Shown in pieces: positions 26,441 through 35,024 of a stretch of 64,000 nucleotides of DNA. The notes under the pieces are model-generated. The model saw only the letters and a program-made list of their open reading frames with translations, had not been told where the DNA came from and made no database searches. The stretch comes from CAXTKD01 sp964244885 (lineage in GTDB: Bacteria; Pseudomonadota; Alphaproteobacteria; Sphingomonadales; Sphingomonadaceae), in assembly GCA_964244885.1 (NCBI GenBank), contig CAXTKD010000006.1, positions 101,424-165,423 on the forward strand, written 5' to 3'. Each line of letters begins with the position of its first letter. The stretch's first letter is position 1. A program made the position numbers and the translations under genes.

Positions 26441-27379
26441 CTATACCGCCAGAAAGCTGATCAGTTCCTGAATGTCCCCGGGAACCGGGCTCTCGAACGC
26501 CATCGTTTCGCCTGTGACCGGGTGGACGAAGCCGAGCGTCCGGGCATGCAGCGCCTGCCGCTTGAACCCCAGTTCGGCGAGGCCGGCCCGGTGCGCCGCC
26601 GCCCGCCCATAGAACGGGTCGCCGAGCAGCGGGTGGCCGATGTGCGCCATATGGACGCGCACCTGGTGCGTTCGTCCCGTCTCCAGCCGGCACTCGACCG
26701 CCGCCGCCGCGTTCAGCGGCTGCAACGTCCTGTAGTGCGTCACCGCATGCTTGCCGCGTCCTTCGGCCACGACCGCCATCTTCTGCCGGTTGGCGCTGGA
26801 CCGCGCCAGCGTGCCTTCGATCCGGCCGGCGGGCGGGGCAGGGTGCTTGTCGACCACCGCCAGATAGCGCCGCTCGACGCTGTGCCTGGCGAACTGCGCC
26901 GACAGCCCTTCGTGCGCCTTGTCGGTCTTGGCGACCACCAGCAGCCCCGACGTGTCCTTGTCGATGCGGTGGACGATGCCAGGCCGCGCCACGCCCCCGA
27001 TCCCCGACAGCCGCCCCGCGCAATGGTGGAGCAGCGCGTTGACCAGCGTCCCGTCCAGGTTACCGGCCGCCGGGTGGACGACGAGGCCAGCGGGCTTGTC
27101 GACAACCAGCAGGTGATCGTCCTCGAACACGATGGTCAGCGGGATGTCCTGCGCCTGCGCCTCGGCGGGCGCCGCCACGGGCACCGCGACGGTCATCGCC
27201 TCGCCGCCCTTGACCTTGGTCGCCGGGTCGCGCGCCAGGCTGACCGCGCCGCTCGAAATCAGGCTCTTCAGCCGCTCGCGCGAGAATTGCGGGAGTGCCG
27301 CCGCGAGCGCCCGGTCGAGCCGCCATCCGGCGCTCTCGGGCGGCAGAGTCACCGCGAAATTCGACTGATCGGCCCCCAT
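26441..27379 (-). CDS. rluD: Ribosomal large subunit pseudouridine synthase (RluD-like)
   Basis: A 312-aa RluA/C/D-family enzyme. An S4 RNA-binding domain (about 18-65, LDRALAAALPQFSRERLKSLI) precedes the catalytic domain with HRIDKDTSGLLV, where Asp140 is the nucleophile, and the closing LETGRTHQVRVHMAHIGHPLLGD. RluD modifies helix 69 of 23S rRNA; which of RluD or RluC this is cannot be settled from sequence, but length and N-terminus favour RluD. The ATG is only 18 bp from the divergent JAMM gene. Confidence 0.88.
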   Translation of the reverse strand: MGADQSNFAVTLPPESAGWRLDRALAAALPQFSRERLKSLISSGAVSLARDPATKVKGGEAMTVAVPVAAPAEAQAQDIPLTIVFEDDHLLVVDKPAGLVVHPAAGNLDGTLVNALLHHCAGRLSGIGGVARPGIVHRIDKDTSGLLVVAKTDKAHEGLSAQFARHSVERRYLAVVDKHPAPPAGRIEGTLARSSANRQKMAVVAEGRGKHAVTHYRTLQPLNAAAAVECRLETGRTHQVRVHMAHIGHPLLGDPFYGRAAAHRAGLAELGFKRQALHARTLGFVHPVTGETMAFESPVPGDIQELISFLAV

Positions 27380-27397
27380 TGCGCTACCGATATAATC

Positions 27398-27793
27398 ATG
27401 GCCGTCGAGATTTTCAGGGTCCACGCCGATCAAATCATGCGCGAGGCGGCGGAGGCGCTGCCGAACGAGTGCTGCGGCCTGCTTGTGGGTGTCGACAACC
27501 GCATCCTAGAGATCATCCCCAGCCTCAACGTCGCTACCGATCCACGCCGCCATTTCGAGGTCGACCCGCAAACGTTGCTCGCCACCCACCGGCGCGCCAG
27601 AACGTCAGGCCTGCAACTTCTCGGCAGCTACCACTCCCACCCCACGACTTTGCTTACACCCTCTCTCGAAGACGCCACCCAAGCCACGGAAACCATGCCC
27701 CTCTGGCTCCTCGCCTCGCCTACAGACCTCGCCGCATGGCGATGGTTCACATGCGCAAACTTCGCAAAGATGGACCTCCTCATCCTGCCCTGA
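27398..27793 (+). CDS. JAMM/MPN+ metalloprotease-like protein (Mov34 family)
   Basis: A 131-aa protein with a complete JAMM zinc site: Glu24 (NECCG), His79 and His81 (SYHSHP), Ser89 and Asp92, exactly the HxHx7Sx2D spacing. Bacterial relatives act as isopeptidases on ubiquitin-like or sulphur-carrier tails; the substrate here is unknown and no ThiS/MoaD-like gene is nearby. A TATAAT hexamer (27391-27396) lies two bases before the ATG. It is followed by a cold-shock gene 14 bp on. Confidence 0.82.
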   Translation: MAVEIFRVHADQIMREAAEALPNECCGLLVGVDNRILEIIPSLNVATDPRRHFEVDPQTLLATHRRARTSGLQLLGSYHSHPTTLLTPSLEDATQATETMPLWLLASPTDLAAWRWFTCANFAKMDLLILP

Positions 27794-27807
27794 CATAGTT
27801 GCGCGCT

Positions 27808-28038
27808 ATGGCGACCGGCGCGGTCAAATGGTTCGACAAGAAGAAGGGCTTTGGCTTCCTGACGCCCGACGTCGGCCCGTGGGACATCTTCGTCCACGTC
27901 TCCGCCGTCCGCGCCGCCGGCCTCGCCGGCCTCGAGGACGGCCAGCGCCTCGAATTCGAGCTGACTCAGATGGCCGACGGCCGCATGTCGGCGCTCGGCT
28001 TGCGCCTGCTCGACGCCGGGACTAGCGTCGCCCCGTGA
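27808..28038 (+). CDS. Cold-shock-domain protein
   Basis: A 76-aa CspA-type OB-fold protein with RNP1 KGFGFL (13-18) and RNP2 DIFVHVS, which bind single-stranded nucleic acid. The insert GPWDIFVHVS and the Ala-rich loop are typical of alphaproteobacterial Csp. It probably acts as an RNA chaperone. The ATG at 27808 is preferred over the in-frame TTG at 27799. The stop overlaps the GTG start of the phosphotransferase (GTGA), so the two are coupled. Confidence 0.92.
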   Translation: MATGAVKWFDKKKGFGFLTPDVGPWDIFVHVSAVRAAGLAGLEDGQRLEFELTQMADGRMSALGLRLLDAGTSVAP

Positions 28039-28682
28039 CCGCCTTCGCCACCGGCGTCGATTTCGCCAGCCTTCTCTGCTCGCGCCTCTGCCACGATCTC
28101 GTCGGCCCGGTTGGCGCGATCTCCAACGGCGTCGAGCTGCTCGCCGAGGAGACCGACGACGACATGCGCGACCAGTGCATCCAGCTCGTCGCCGACAGCG
28201 CCCGCCAGACCGCCAACAAGCTGAAGTTCTTCCGCCTCGCCTTCGGCGCCGCCGGCGGCTTCGGCGAGCTCGTCGACCCGCGCGAGGCTTGCGCCGCGCT
28301 TCAGGGACTGTTCGGGGAGGGCAAGATCGCGCTCGAATGGATGGTCGGCCCCGCCGCGCTGCCAAAGACCGCGGTCAAGGTGCTGCTCAACCTCGCGATG
28401 ACCGCCGGCGACGCGCTGCTGCGCGGCGGCACGCTCCGCGTCGCCGCCGAAAGCCGCGCCGATGTCGTCGAGCTCGCGGTCCGCGCCGAAGGCCCGCGCC
28501 TGCTGCTCGATGCCGAGATCAGGCGCGCGCTCGAAGGCCAGCTCCCGCCCGAAGCGCTCGGCCCGCGCACCGCCGCCGCCCACCTCATCCACACGCTGGT
28601 CGCGGAGACCGGCGCCCGCGTCATGGTATCGGAGCCGGAGACCGGCGTGCTTTTGCTCGGGGTCGACCTCCGGCGCGCTTAG
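28035..28682 (+). CDS. chpT: ChpT-like histidine phosphotransferase
   Basis: A 215-aa protein beginning VDFASLLCSRLCHDLVGPVGAISNGVELL, the DHp-like helix of ChpT with the phospho-accepting His20 in LCHDLVGP, followed by a degenerate HATPase-like domain lacking N and G boxes. In Caulobacter, ChpT relays phosphate from CckA to CtrA and CpdR. It starts with a GTG overlapping the Csp stop. Its position directly before cheA suggests this relay and the chemosensory operon may be coexpressed. Confidence 0.75.
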   Translation: MTAFATGVDFASLLCSRLCHDLVGPVGAISNGVELLAEETDDDMRDQCIQLVADSARQTANKLKFFRLAFGAAGGFGELVDPREACAALQGLFGEGKIALEWMVGPAALPKTAVKVLLNLAMTAGDALLRGGTLRVAAESRADVVELAVRAEGPRLLLDAEIRRALEGQLPPEALGPRTAAAHLIHTLVAETGARVMVSEPETGVLLLGVDLRRA

Positions 28683-28718
28683 CCGCCCGTTAACCATTGC
28701 CGTTCATCTTGCCGCCCG

Positions 28719-30758
28719 ATGGACGAATTGCTGGGCGACTTCCTGACCGAGACCGTCGAATCGATCGCCGCGATCGACGATGCCCTCGTGCGTTGGGAGC
28801 GCGACCCCGCCGACCGCGCGACGCTCGATGCGATCTTCCGTCTCTTCCACACGATCAAGGGAACGTGCGGCTTCCTCGATCTGCCGCGCCTGGAGGCACT
28901 GGCGCACGCGGCCGAAACAGTGCTCGGGCGCGTTCGCGACGGTGCACTTGCGGTCTCCACGCCGCTGGTCACCGAGGTGCTCGCGGCGATCGACGGCATC
29001 CGCTCGATTGTCGGGGCCCTGGCGGAAACGGGTGCCGAGCCGGCCGGCGACGACGCTTTCCTCATCGATCGCCTCGAGCGGGTCGCAGAAGGGGTCGAGC
29101 TCGCGCCCGAGGCTGCTGCCGACGACGTACCGGAAGCTCTTGCTTCGAAATCGATCCGGGTTCCGCTGGCGCTGCTGGAGCGGCTGATGGACACGGTGTC
29201 GGAACTCGTCCTGACTCGGAACCAGCTCGTTCAGCTCTATCGCGTTCGCACCTCAAGGGAAGCGATCGAGGCGCATTTCCAGCGCCTTTCGCAGTGCATC
29301 ACAGCGATCCAGGACGGCGTCACGCGAACCCGCATGCAGCCGATCAGCCGGGCCTGGACCGCGTTGCCGCGCCTAGCCCGCCGCCTTTCGGTCGACCTCG
29401 GCAAGCGCATCGACATCGAGTTCGCGGGAGGCGACGTCGAAGTCGACCGCCAGATGTTCGAGCTGATCAAGGACCCGCTCGCGCATATGGTCCGCAACGC
29501 CGCCGACCACGGCCTCGAACCGCCCCCCCAGCGCATCGCCGCGGGCAAGAGCGAAGTCGGCCATATACGCATCGAAGCGGCGCAGGAAGGCGGCCAGATC
29601 GTCATCCACGTCTCGGACGATGGGCGCGGCCTCGATCTCATTGCCCTACGCGCCAGGGCCGTGTCGCACGGGCTGTTCGACGAGGCCGGGGCGCTGAGGC
29701 TGTCGGCCGCCGACGCGGCCAGGCTGATCTTCAAGCCGGGAGTCTCGACGGCGGCGGAAGTAACTGCGGTGTCGGGCCGCGGCGTCGGCATGGATGTCGT
29801 CAGGGCCAATATCGAAAAGATCGGCGGCTCGATCGATGTCGAATCGAAACCCGGCCGCGGCACACGCTTCGCCCTGCGTATCCCGCTGACCCTGGCGATT
29901 ATCCCCGCGCTTGTCGTCAAGGCGGGGGGCGAGCGGCTTGTCATCCCGCAAATGGCGGTCGTCGAGCTTGTCCAGGTCGGCGGCGAGGCGCCGGCCATCG
30001 AACGCCTCCACGACGCGCTGGTCCTGCGGATGCGCGACACGCTGCTTCCGCTCGTCGACCTGGCAGCGCTGCTCGGCCTGCCGACGCGCGCCGAGGCCAG
30101 CGAGCGTTTCGTCGTCGTCGCCCAGGCCGCGGGCTTCCGCTACGGTCTCATCATCGACGATCTTTTCGATACCGAGGAGATCGTCGTGAAGCCCGTCGCG
30201 CCGCTGCTGTCGGGGCTTACCGCTTATGCCGGCAACAGCGTGCTCGGCGACGGTGGGGTGGCGATGATCCTCGATATCGGCGGCCTCGCCGCCCTCGCCG
30301 GCCTTGAGGCGTCGGGGGAGGAGGCGCGGGGCGGCGAGCCGTCCATCGCCGAACGTCAGTCGCTCCTCCTCTTCCGCGCGCGCTCGCCGACTCTGATGGC
30401 GGTGCCGCTCTCCTATGTCGAACGCATCGAGGACCTGCCCGCCGGCGCGATCGAACATGTCGGCGGGCGGGCGCTGGTGCAGTATCGCGGCGCGCTGATG
30501 CCCGTCCTCGGCCTCGACGGACCGCCCGCCGCGGAGCGGCAGCCGCTCCTGGTGCTGACCGACGGCGGTCGCAGCGTCGGCCTTGCCGTCGTTTCGGTCG
30601 TCGATGTGGTCGAGGACCTGTTCGACGTCGTTGCCGCCGACAGCATCGGCCGCCTCGGCAATATCGTCATCGGCGGACGGATCGCCGAGCTTGTCGATGC
30701 CCATCACTATCTCGGCCTCGGCGGTCCCGACGCCGCTCGGCTGGAGCGGGCGGCATGA
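28719..30758 (+). CDS. cheA: Chemotaxis-type histidine kinase CheA with two CheW domains
   Basis: A 679-aa kinase. Hpt/P1 domain 1-105 with phospho-accepting His44 (LFHTIKGTCGF); a linker of only about 40 residues with no P2 domain; P3 dimerisation about 145-205; P4 ATPase about 210-385 with N-box DPLAHMVRNAADHG, G1 DDGRGLD and G2 GRGVGMDVV; then two CheW-like domains (about 395-530 and 555-670). The missing P2 and doubled P5 are unlike E. coli CheA and suggest a specialised array. It overlaps cheW by 4 nt. Confidence 0.92.
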   Translation: MDELLGDFLTETVESIAAIDDALVRWERDPADRATLDAIFRLFHTIKGTCGFLDLPRLEALAHAAETVLGRVRDGALAVSTPLVTEVLAAIDGIRSIVGALAETGAEPAGDDAFLIDRLERVAEGVELAPEAAADDVPEALASKSIRVPLALLERLMDTVSELVLTRNQLVQLYRVRTSREAIEAHFQRLSQCITAIQDGVTRTRMQPISRAWTALPRLARRLSVDLGKRIDIEFAGGDVEVDRQMFELIKDPLAHMVRNAADHGLEPPPQRIAAGKSEVGHIRIEAAQEGGQIVIHVSDDGRGLDLIALRARAVSHGLFDEAGALRLSAADAARLIFKPGVSTAAEVTAVSGRGVGMDVVRANIEKIGGSIDVESKPGRGTRFALRIPLTLAIIPALVVKAGGERLVIPQMAVVELVQVGGEAPAIERLHDALVLRMRDTLLPLVDLAALLGLPTRAEASERFVVVAQAAGFRYGLIIDDLFDTEEIVVKPVAPLLSGLTAYAGNSVLGDGGVAMILDIGGLAALAGLEASGEEARGGEPSIAERQSLLLFRARSPTLMAVPLSYVERIEDLPAGAIEHVGGRALVQYRGALMPVLGLDGPPAAERQPLLVLTDGGRSVGLAVVSVVDVVEDLFDVVAADSIGRLGNIVIGGRIAELVDAHHYLGLGGPDAARLERAA

Positions 30759-31195
30759 CGGGGGACTTCCTCTCCGTCCGGCTCGACGATCGCCTCCTCG
30801 GCATCCCGGCGCTTCGCGTCCGCGAGGTCGTGCGACTTCCGGCGGTGACGCGCATTCCCGGCGCGCCTTCGATGGTCTCGGGGCTCATCAACCTGCGCGG
30901 CCAAATCATCACCGCGATCGACCTGCGCCGCCGCCTCGACCTGCCGCCACGCGCCGCCGGCACGCCCGCCATGATCGTCGTTGTCGAGCACGAGGGCCAC
31001 GCCTACGCGCTCGTCGTCGATTCGGTGGGCGACGTCGTGCGCGCCGACGGCGCCCGTCAGGAGGCGCCGCCGATGACGCTGGCGCCAGTTTGGCGCGACG
31101 CCGCTCTCGCGGTCCAGCGCGACGACGCGCTCGTTCTCATTCTCGATGTCGAGTCGCTCCTCCGCCCGCCGGAGGGCGCGCGGACGGCGGCTTAG
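30755..31195 (+). CDS. cheW: Chemotaxis coupling protein CheW
   Basis: A 146-aa single CheW domain: FLSVRLDDRLLGIPALRVREVVRLPAVTRIPGAPSMVSGLINLRGQIITAIDLRRRLDL, with the conserved GLINLRG loop that contacts receptors and CheA, and a second lobe VIVVEHEGHAYALVVDSVGDVV. It bridges receptors to CheA. It starts in the ATGA overlap with cheA; cheY follows after 55 bp. Confidence 0.92.
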   Translation: MTGDFLSVRLDDRLLGIPALRVREVVRLPAVTRIPGAPSMVSGLINLRGQIITAIDLRRRLDLPPRAAGTPAMIVVVEHEGHAYALVVDSVGDVVRADGARQEAPPMTLAPVWRDAALAVQRDDALVLILDVESLLRPPEGARTAA

Positions 31196-31250
31196 CGACT
31201 CCGTAAGGATTTGCTGGGCAGGATGGCGGTCGATGGAGTTGGGAACCCCC

Positions 31251-31616
31251 ATGAAGACCTGTTTGATCGTCGATGACTCGCGGGTAATCCGCAAGGTCGC
31301 GCGCCGCATCCTCGAAGATTTGTCCTTCAGCATCGACGAGGCGGAAAACGGCAAGCTGGCGCTGGACGCCTGCCGCGGCATGATGCCGGACGTCATCCTG
31401 CTCGACTGGAACATGCCCGAGATGGACGGCATGGAGTTTCTCCGCACCCTTCGCGCGCAGAAGGTCGAGCCCCAGCCGGTGGTGATGTTCTGCACGACCG
31501 AGAACGACATGGCGCACATCCGCGCCGCGATCGAAGCCGGCGCCGACGAATATGTCATGAAGCCCTTCGACCGCGAGGTCATCGAGGCCAAATTCACCGA
31601 TGTCGGCTTGATCTAG
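31251..31616 (+). CDS. cheY: CheY-type single-domain response regulator
   Basis: A 121-aa receiver domain: acidic pocket Asp8/Asp9 (IVDDS), phospho-acceptor Asp52 (LLDWNMPEMDG), a switch Thr in CTTEND, and Lys in YVMKPFD. No output domain. An upstream in-frame ATG at 31233 would add six residues; 31251 gives the normal start. It probably carries phosphate from the CheA encoded just upstream. Confidence 0.93.
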   Translation: MKTCLIVDDSRVIRKVARRILEDLSFSIDEAENGKLALDACRGMMPDVILLDWNMPEMDGMEFLRTLRAQKVEPQPVVMFCTTENDMAHIRAAIEAGADEYVMKPFDREVIEAKFTDVGLI

Positions 31617-31633
31617 CGCCGGGGGCGCTCGCG

Positions 31634-32740
31634 ATGCTCGCGTCCAGATTCGCCTCCTCGGCCGCCGAACGCCCGGTCCGCGTCCTGCTCGTCGACGACT
31701 CGGGCGTCAGCCGCGCGCTGATGAGCCGCTGGATCGACGAAAGCGGCGTCGCGATCGTCGCCGCCGTAGCGGGCGACGGCGCAAGCGCCGTGATCGCGCT
31801 TCAAGGCAGCGAGATCGACGTCGTCGTGCTCGACGTCGAGATGCCCGGCCTGGACGGCCTCTCGGCCCTGCCGCATCTCCTTGCCGCCCGTCCCGGCGTC
31901 CACATCCTGATGGCATCCTCGCTGAGCGAACGTGGCGCCGAAGTCACGCTGGAGGCGCTTCGCCTCGGCGCGTCCGACGCGATCGCCAAGCCGCGTGCCG
32001 GCTGGGCGGCGCGCGGCATCGCCTCGTTCCGAGACGACCTGATCCGGCACATCGTCGCGCTCGGTGCGGCGCGGGCCGCTCCTCCGCCCGCGCTTCCTGT
32101 CCATCCGCGGCGGCCCGCCTTCACCTATGAGCGGGCAGGGGGCGTCATCGCTCCGCCTCGCGTCGTCGTCGTCGGCGCCTCGACAGGGGGGCCGAACGCC
32201 TTATTCCGATTGGTCGCGGCGCTGCCCGGGGACCTGCCGGTGCCGCTCCTCATCGCGCAGCACATGCCGGCGCGCTTCACCGCCGTGCTTGCCCGGCAGC
32301 TGGACGAGCGCAGCGCACTTCACGTCGTCGAGGCGCAAAGCGGAATGCTTCTTCGCGCGGGTGTGGCCTATCTCGGGCAAGGAGGTCGCGCGATGACCGT
32401 CAACGGCCTCGCCGCCGCGCCTGTCCTGTCGTTTCCCGACGATAGCGAAAGCCAATGCCAGCCCTCGGTTGACCGGCTGATGGTCTCGGCGGTCGAAATC
32501 TGGGGCTCGCGGGTTCTCGGCATCGTGCTCAGCGGCATGGGCAACGACGGGCTGGAAGGCGCGCGCGCAATCGTCGGCGCCGGCGGCTCGGTGATCGCGC
32601 AGGACTATGCCACCGCGATCGTCTGGGGGATGCCGGGGGGAGTCGCGCGCGCCGGATTGGCGGCCGACGTGCTGCCTATGGGCGCGATCGCCGCCGAGAT
32701 TGTCCGCCTCGCCACCGAGGGCGTTGCAGAAAGTCGCTGA
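31634..32740 (+). CDS. cheB: Chemoreceptor methylesterase/glutamine deamidase CheB
   Basis: A 368-aa protein with a receiver domain (Asp67 in VVVLDVEMPGLDGLS) and a methylesterase domain with the Ser-His-Asp triad motifs GASTGGP, AQHMP and LSGMGNDG. It removes methyl groups from receptors. No cheR or receptor gene is present in the window, so the partner methyltransferase must be elsewhere or missing. Confidence 0.93.
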   Translation: MLASRFASSAAERPVRVLLVDDSGVSRALMSRWIDESGVAIVAAVAGDGASAVIALQGSEIDVVVLDVEMPGLDGLSALPHLLAARPGVHILMASSLSERGAEVTLEALRLGASDAIAKPRAGWAARGIASFRDDLIRHIVALGAARAAPPPALPVHPRRPAFTYERAGGVIAPPRVVVVGASTGGPNALFRLVAALPGDLPVPLLIAQHMPARFTAVLARQLDERSALHVVEAQSGMLLRAGVAYLGQGGRAMTVNGLAAAPVLSFPDDSESQCQPSVDRLMVSAVEIWGSRVLGIVLSGMGNDGLEGARAIVGAGGSVIAQDYATAIVWGMPGGVARAGLAADVLPMGAIAAEIVRLATEGVAESR

Positions 32741-32794
32741 CGGCGGCCCACCCAATCGCCTATCAAACGCGCTTGACTGCCCCGAGGACATCGC

Positions 32795-33502
32795 ATGACG
32801 ATCTGGCACGCGCTCTTTGGCGCCGCGCCCGCACTTCCCGCAGGAGGTTCGCTCGGCGCACTCGTGCGCGGTGCGATCGGCCGTCTCCGCGCGCCCGAGC
32901 GCAAGGGACGGGGCCGCCAGGTCGCCTTCACCATCGCCGCGATCGCGCTCGCCGCGAAGATGGCGCGCGCCGACGGCTACGCCTCGGACGGCGAGTTCGC
33001 GACCTTCCAGCGGCTCTTCCAGGTCTCCGAAACCGAGCGCCCCAACGCTGAACGTTTCTATCGTCTTGCGCAGTCGTCGACCGCCGGCTTCGAAGCTTAT
33101 GCGCGGCAGGCCGCGGCGATGCTCGGCCCGAGCTCGCCGCTCCTCGAGGATCTGCTCGAGGCGCTGATGCTGATCGCGGTCACCGACGGCCTCCACCCGG
33201 AGGAGATCATCTATCTCGACGCGGTCGCCGGCTATTTCGGCTTCAGCGGCGCGGACTACGAACGCATCAAGGCGCGCCACATCGCGCCCAGCGAAGACAA
33301 CCCCTACGTCGTGCTCGGCGTGCCTCCCGGCGCGGCGATCGACGCCGTGCGCGACGCCTACCGCAAGCTTGTGAAGACCCACCATCCCGACCGCCACATT
33401 GCCGACGGCACGCCGCCCGAGTTCATCCGCGTCGCCGAGGACCGGATGGCGGCGATCAACGCCGCTTATGCCGCGCTCGCCCGGCGGACTTTGCCCGAAT
33501 GA
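32795..33502 (+). CDS. TerB-like and J-domain protein (DjlA-type)
   Basis: A 235-aa protein with an N-terminal TerB-like helical domain (about 45-150, ALAAKMARADGYASDGEFATFQRLF) and a C-terminal J domain (about 170-235, NPYVVLGVPPGAAIDAVRDAYRKLVKTHHPDRH with the HPD motif). This is the DjlA/TerB-DnaJ architecture, here with no clear membrane anchor. It overlaps the next gene by 4 nt. Its role in this cluster is unknown. Confidence 0.85.
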   Translation: MTIWHALFGAAPALPAGGSLGALVRGAIGRLRAPERKGRGRQVAFTIAAIALAAKMARADGYASDGEFATFQRLFQVSETERPNAERFYRLAQSSTAGFEAYARQAAAMLGPSSPLLEDLLEALMLIAVTDGLHPEEIIYLDAVAGYFGFSGADYERIKARHIAPSEDNPYVVLGVPPGAAIDAVRDAYRKLVKTHHPDRHIADGTPPEFIRVAEDRMAAINAAYAALARRTLPE

Positions 33503-34188
33503 TCGACTGCCCGTCCCCCAACCAGGACGAGCGCGACGGCGCGAGCGTGTCGATGATCGTGCTCCACTATACCGGCATGGAGACCGCCGACGCCGCGCTC
33601 CGGCGCCTTACCGACCCGATGGCCAAGGTCTCCGCGCACTACATGCTCGCCGAGGACGGCAACGTGATGCGGCTGGTGCCCGAGGAGAAGCGCGCCTGGC
33701 ATGCCGGCCTGTCCTATTGGCGCGGCGAGACGCGCCTTAATGCGGTCAGCGTCGGCATCGAGATCGTCAATCCCGGCCACGAGTTCGGCTACCGGCCGTT
33801 CAGCGAGCCGCAGATGGACGCGCTCGTGCCGCTCGTCGCGGACATCGTCTCGCGCTGGGGCATCGAGCCCGGCATGGTCGTCGGCCACAGCGACATCGCC
33901 CCGCGCCGCAAGCAGGATCCCGGAGAGCTGTTCGACTGGGCGCTGCTCGCCCGCCACAAGCTGGCGCTCGGGCCGGTCGCGGCGCTCGCCGATCCGCACT
34001 GGACCGATCCGGGTTTCATCCAGGCGCTCCACCGCTTCGGCTACGAGATCGACGACCCGGTCGCCTCGACCATCGCCTTCCAGCGCCACTTCCGCCCGTC
34101 AAACGTCGACGGCGTGATCGATGGCGAGACCCGCGCCACCTTGCTCGCTTTGCTCATTCAGGACGAGCGCGGCGACGGCTCCGCATAG
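33499..34188 (+). CDS. AmpD-like N-acetylmuramoyl-L-alanine amidase
   Basis: A 229-aa amidase_2 enzyme: zinc ligands in VLHYTGM, GHSDIAPRRKQDPG, with the conserved VSAHYMLAEDGNVMRLV and GIEIVNPG core. A C-terminal peptidoglycan-binding-like segment (VASTIAFQRHFRP, GVIDGETRATL) follows. It cleaves the MurNAc-L-Ala bond, in anhydro-muropeptide recycling or wall turnover. No signal peptide is visible, favouring a cytoplasmic AmpD-type role. The end overlaps a convergent lipoprotein gene by 31 nt. Confidence 0.88.
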   Translation: MIDCPSPNQDERDGASVSMIVLHYTGMETADAALRRLTDPMAKVSAHYMLAEDGNVMRLVPEEKRAWHAGLSYWRGETRLNAVSVGIEIVNPGHEFGYRPFSEPQMDALVPLVADIVSRWGIEPGMVVGHSDIAPRRKQDPGELFDWALLARHKLALGPVAALADPHWTDPGFIQALHRFGYEIDDPVASTIAFQRHFRPSNVDGVIDGETRATLLALLIQDERGDGSA

Positions 34189-34394
34189 ACGTGGGTCTGG
34201 CCGTCGCCGACGAGCCCGTCGGGCAGCGGCGCGGCCTTCTTCTTCTCAGGCGTCGGCGCGGCGGAAGCGCCGTCGCCGGCGCCGGTCTTCATGCTGATGC
34301 CCTTGTCGGCGAAGTCCGAATAGGCGCCTGCCGCTTTCCGCATCGTGGTGCAGGCGGGGAGGGTGAGCAGCAGTGCAATCAGGATGGGGCGCAT
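34158..34394 (-). CDS. Small lipoprotein, 78 aa
   Basis: MRPILIALLLTLPACTTMRKAAGAY... has a signal peptide with lipobox LPAC (Cys15). The remainder is a polar, Lys/Ala/Pro-rich stretch with no domain. The ATG at 34394 was chosen because it opens the signal; longer reading leads back through RNase P RNA. It converges on and overlaps the amidase gene by 31 nt. Confidence 0.55.
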   Translation of the reverse strand: MRPILIALLLTLPACTTMRKAAGAYSDFADKGISMKTGAGDGASAAPTPEKKKAAPLPDGLVGDGQTHVYAEPSPRSS

Positions 34395-34447
34395 GGCGCT
34401 CCCGATACGCCTTCCCACGGCTCTCCGACAACCGTATGGACTGTCGC

Positions 34448-34810
<363 letters not shown>

Positions 34811-35024
34811 AAGTGCTTGTGCGGTGCGGCAATTTGCCTCCGCGCCGTTGATCTGCGTTAGCTTCCCCTTGCATCTTATCGCAAATCAACTCGTTTCGGC
34901 GAAAATTAACGCCTGTTCACGCTGCGTTGCGGAACGAATTCAGCGGGTTCCAGTTTTGGAAGCGTGCATGGGATGCGAGTAGCTCCCTTACACCGATATA
35001 CGTCTTTGTTTTTCCGGAGCCCGA

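Noticed and set aside
27391..27396. TATAAT as a leaderless promoter for the JAMM gene
   Set aside because: A leaderless start would need the ATG about 7 nt after the hexamer; here it is two, and no -35 fits.
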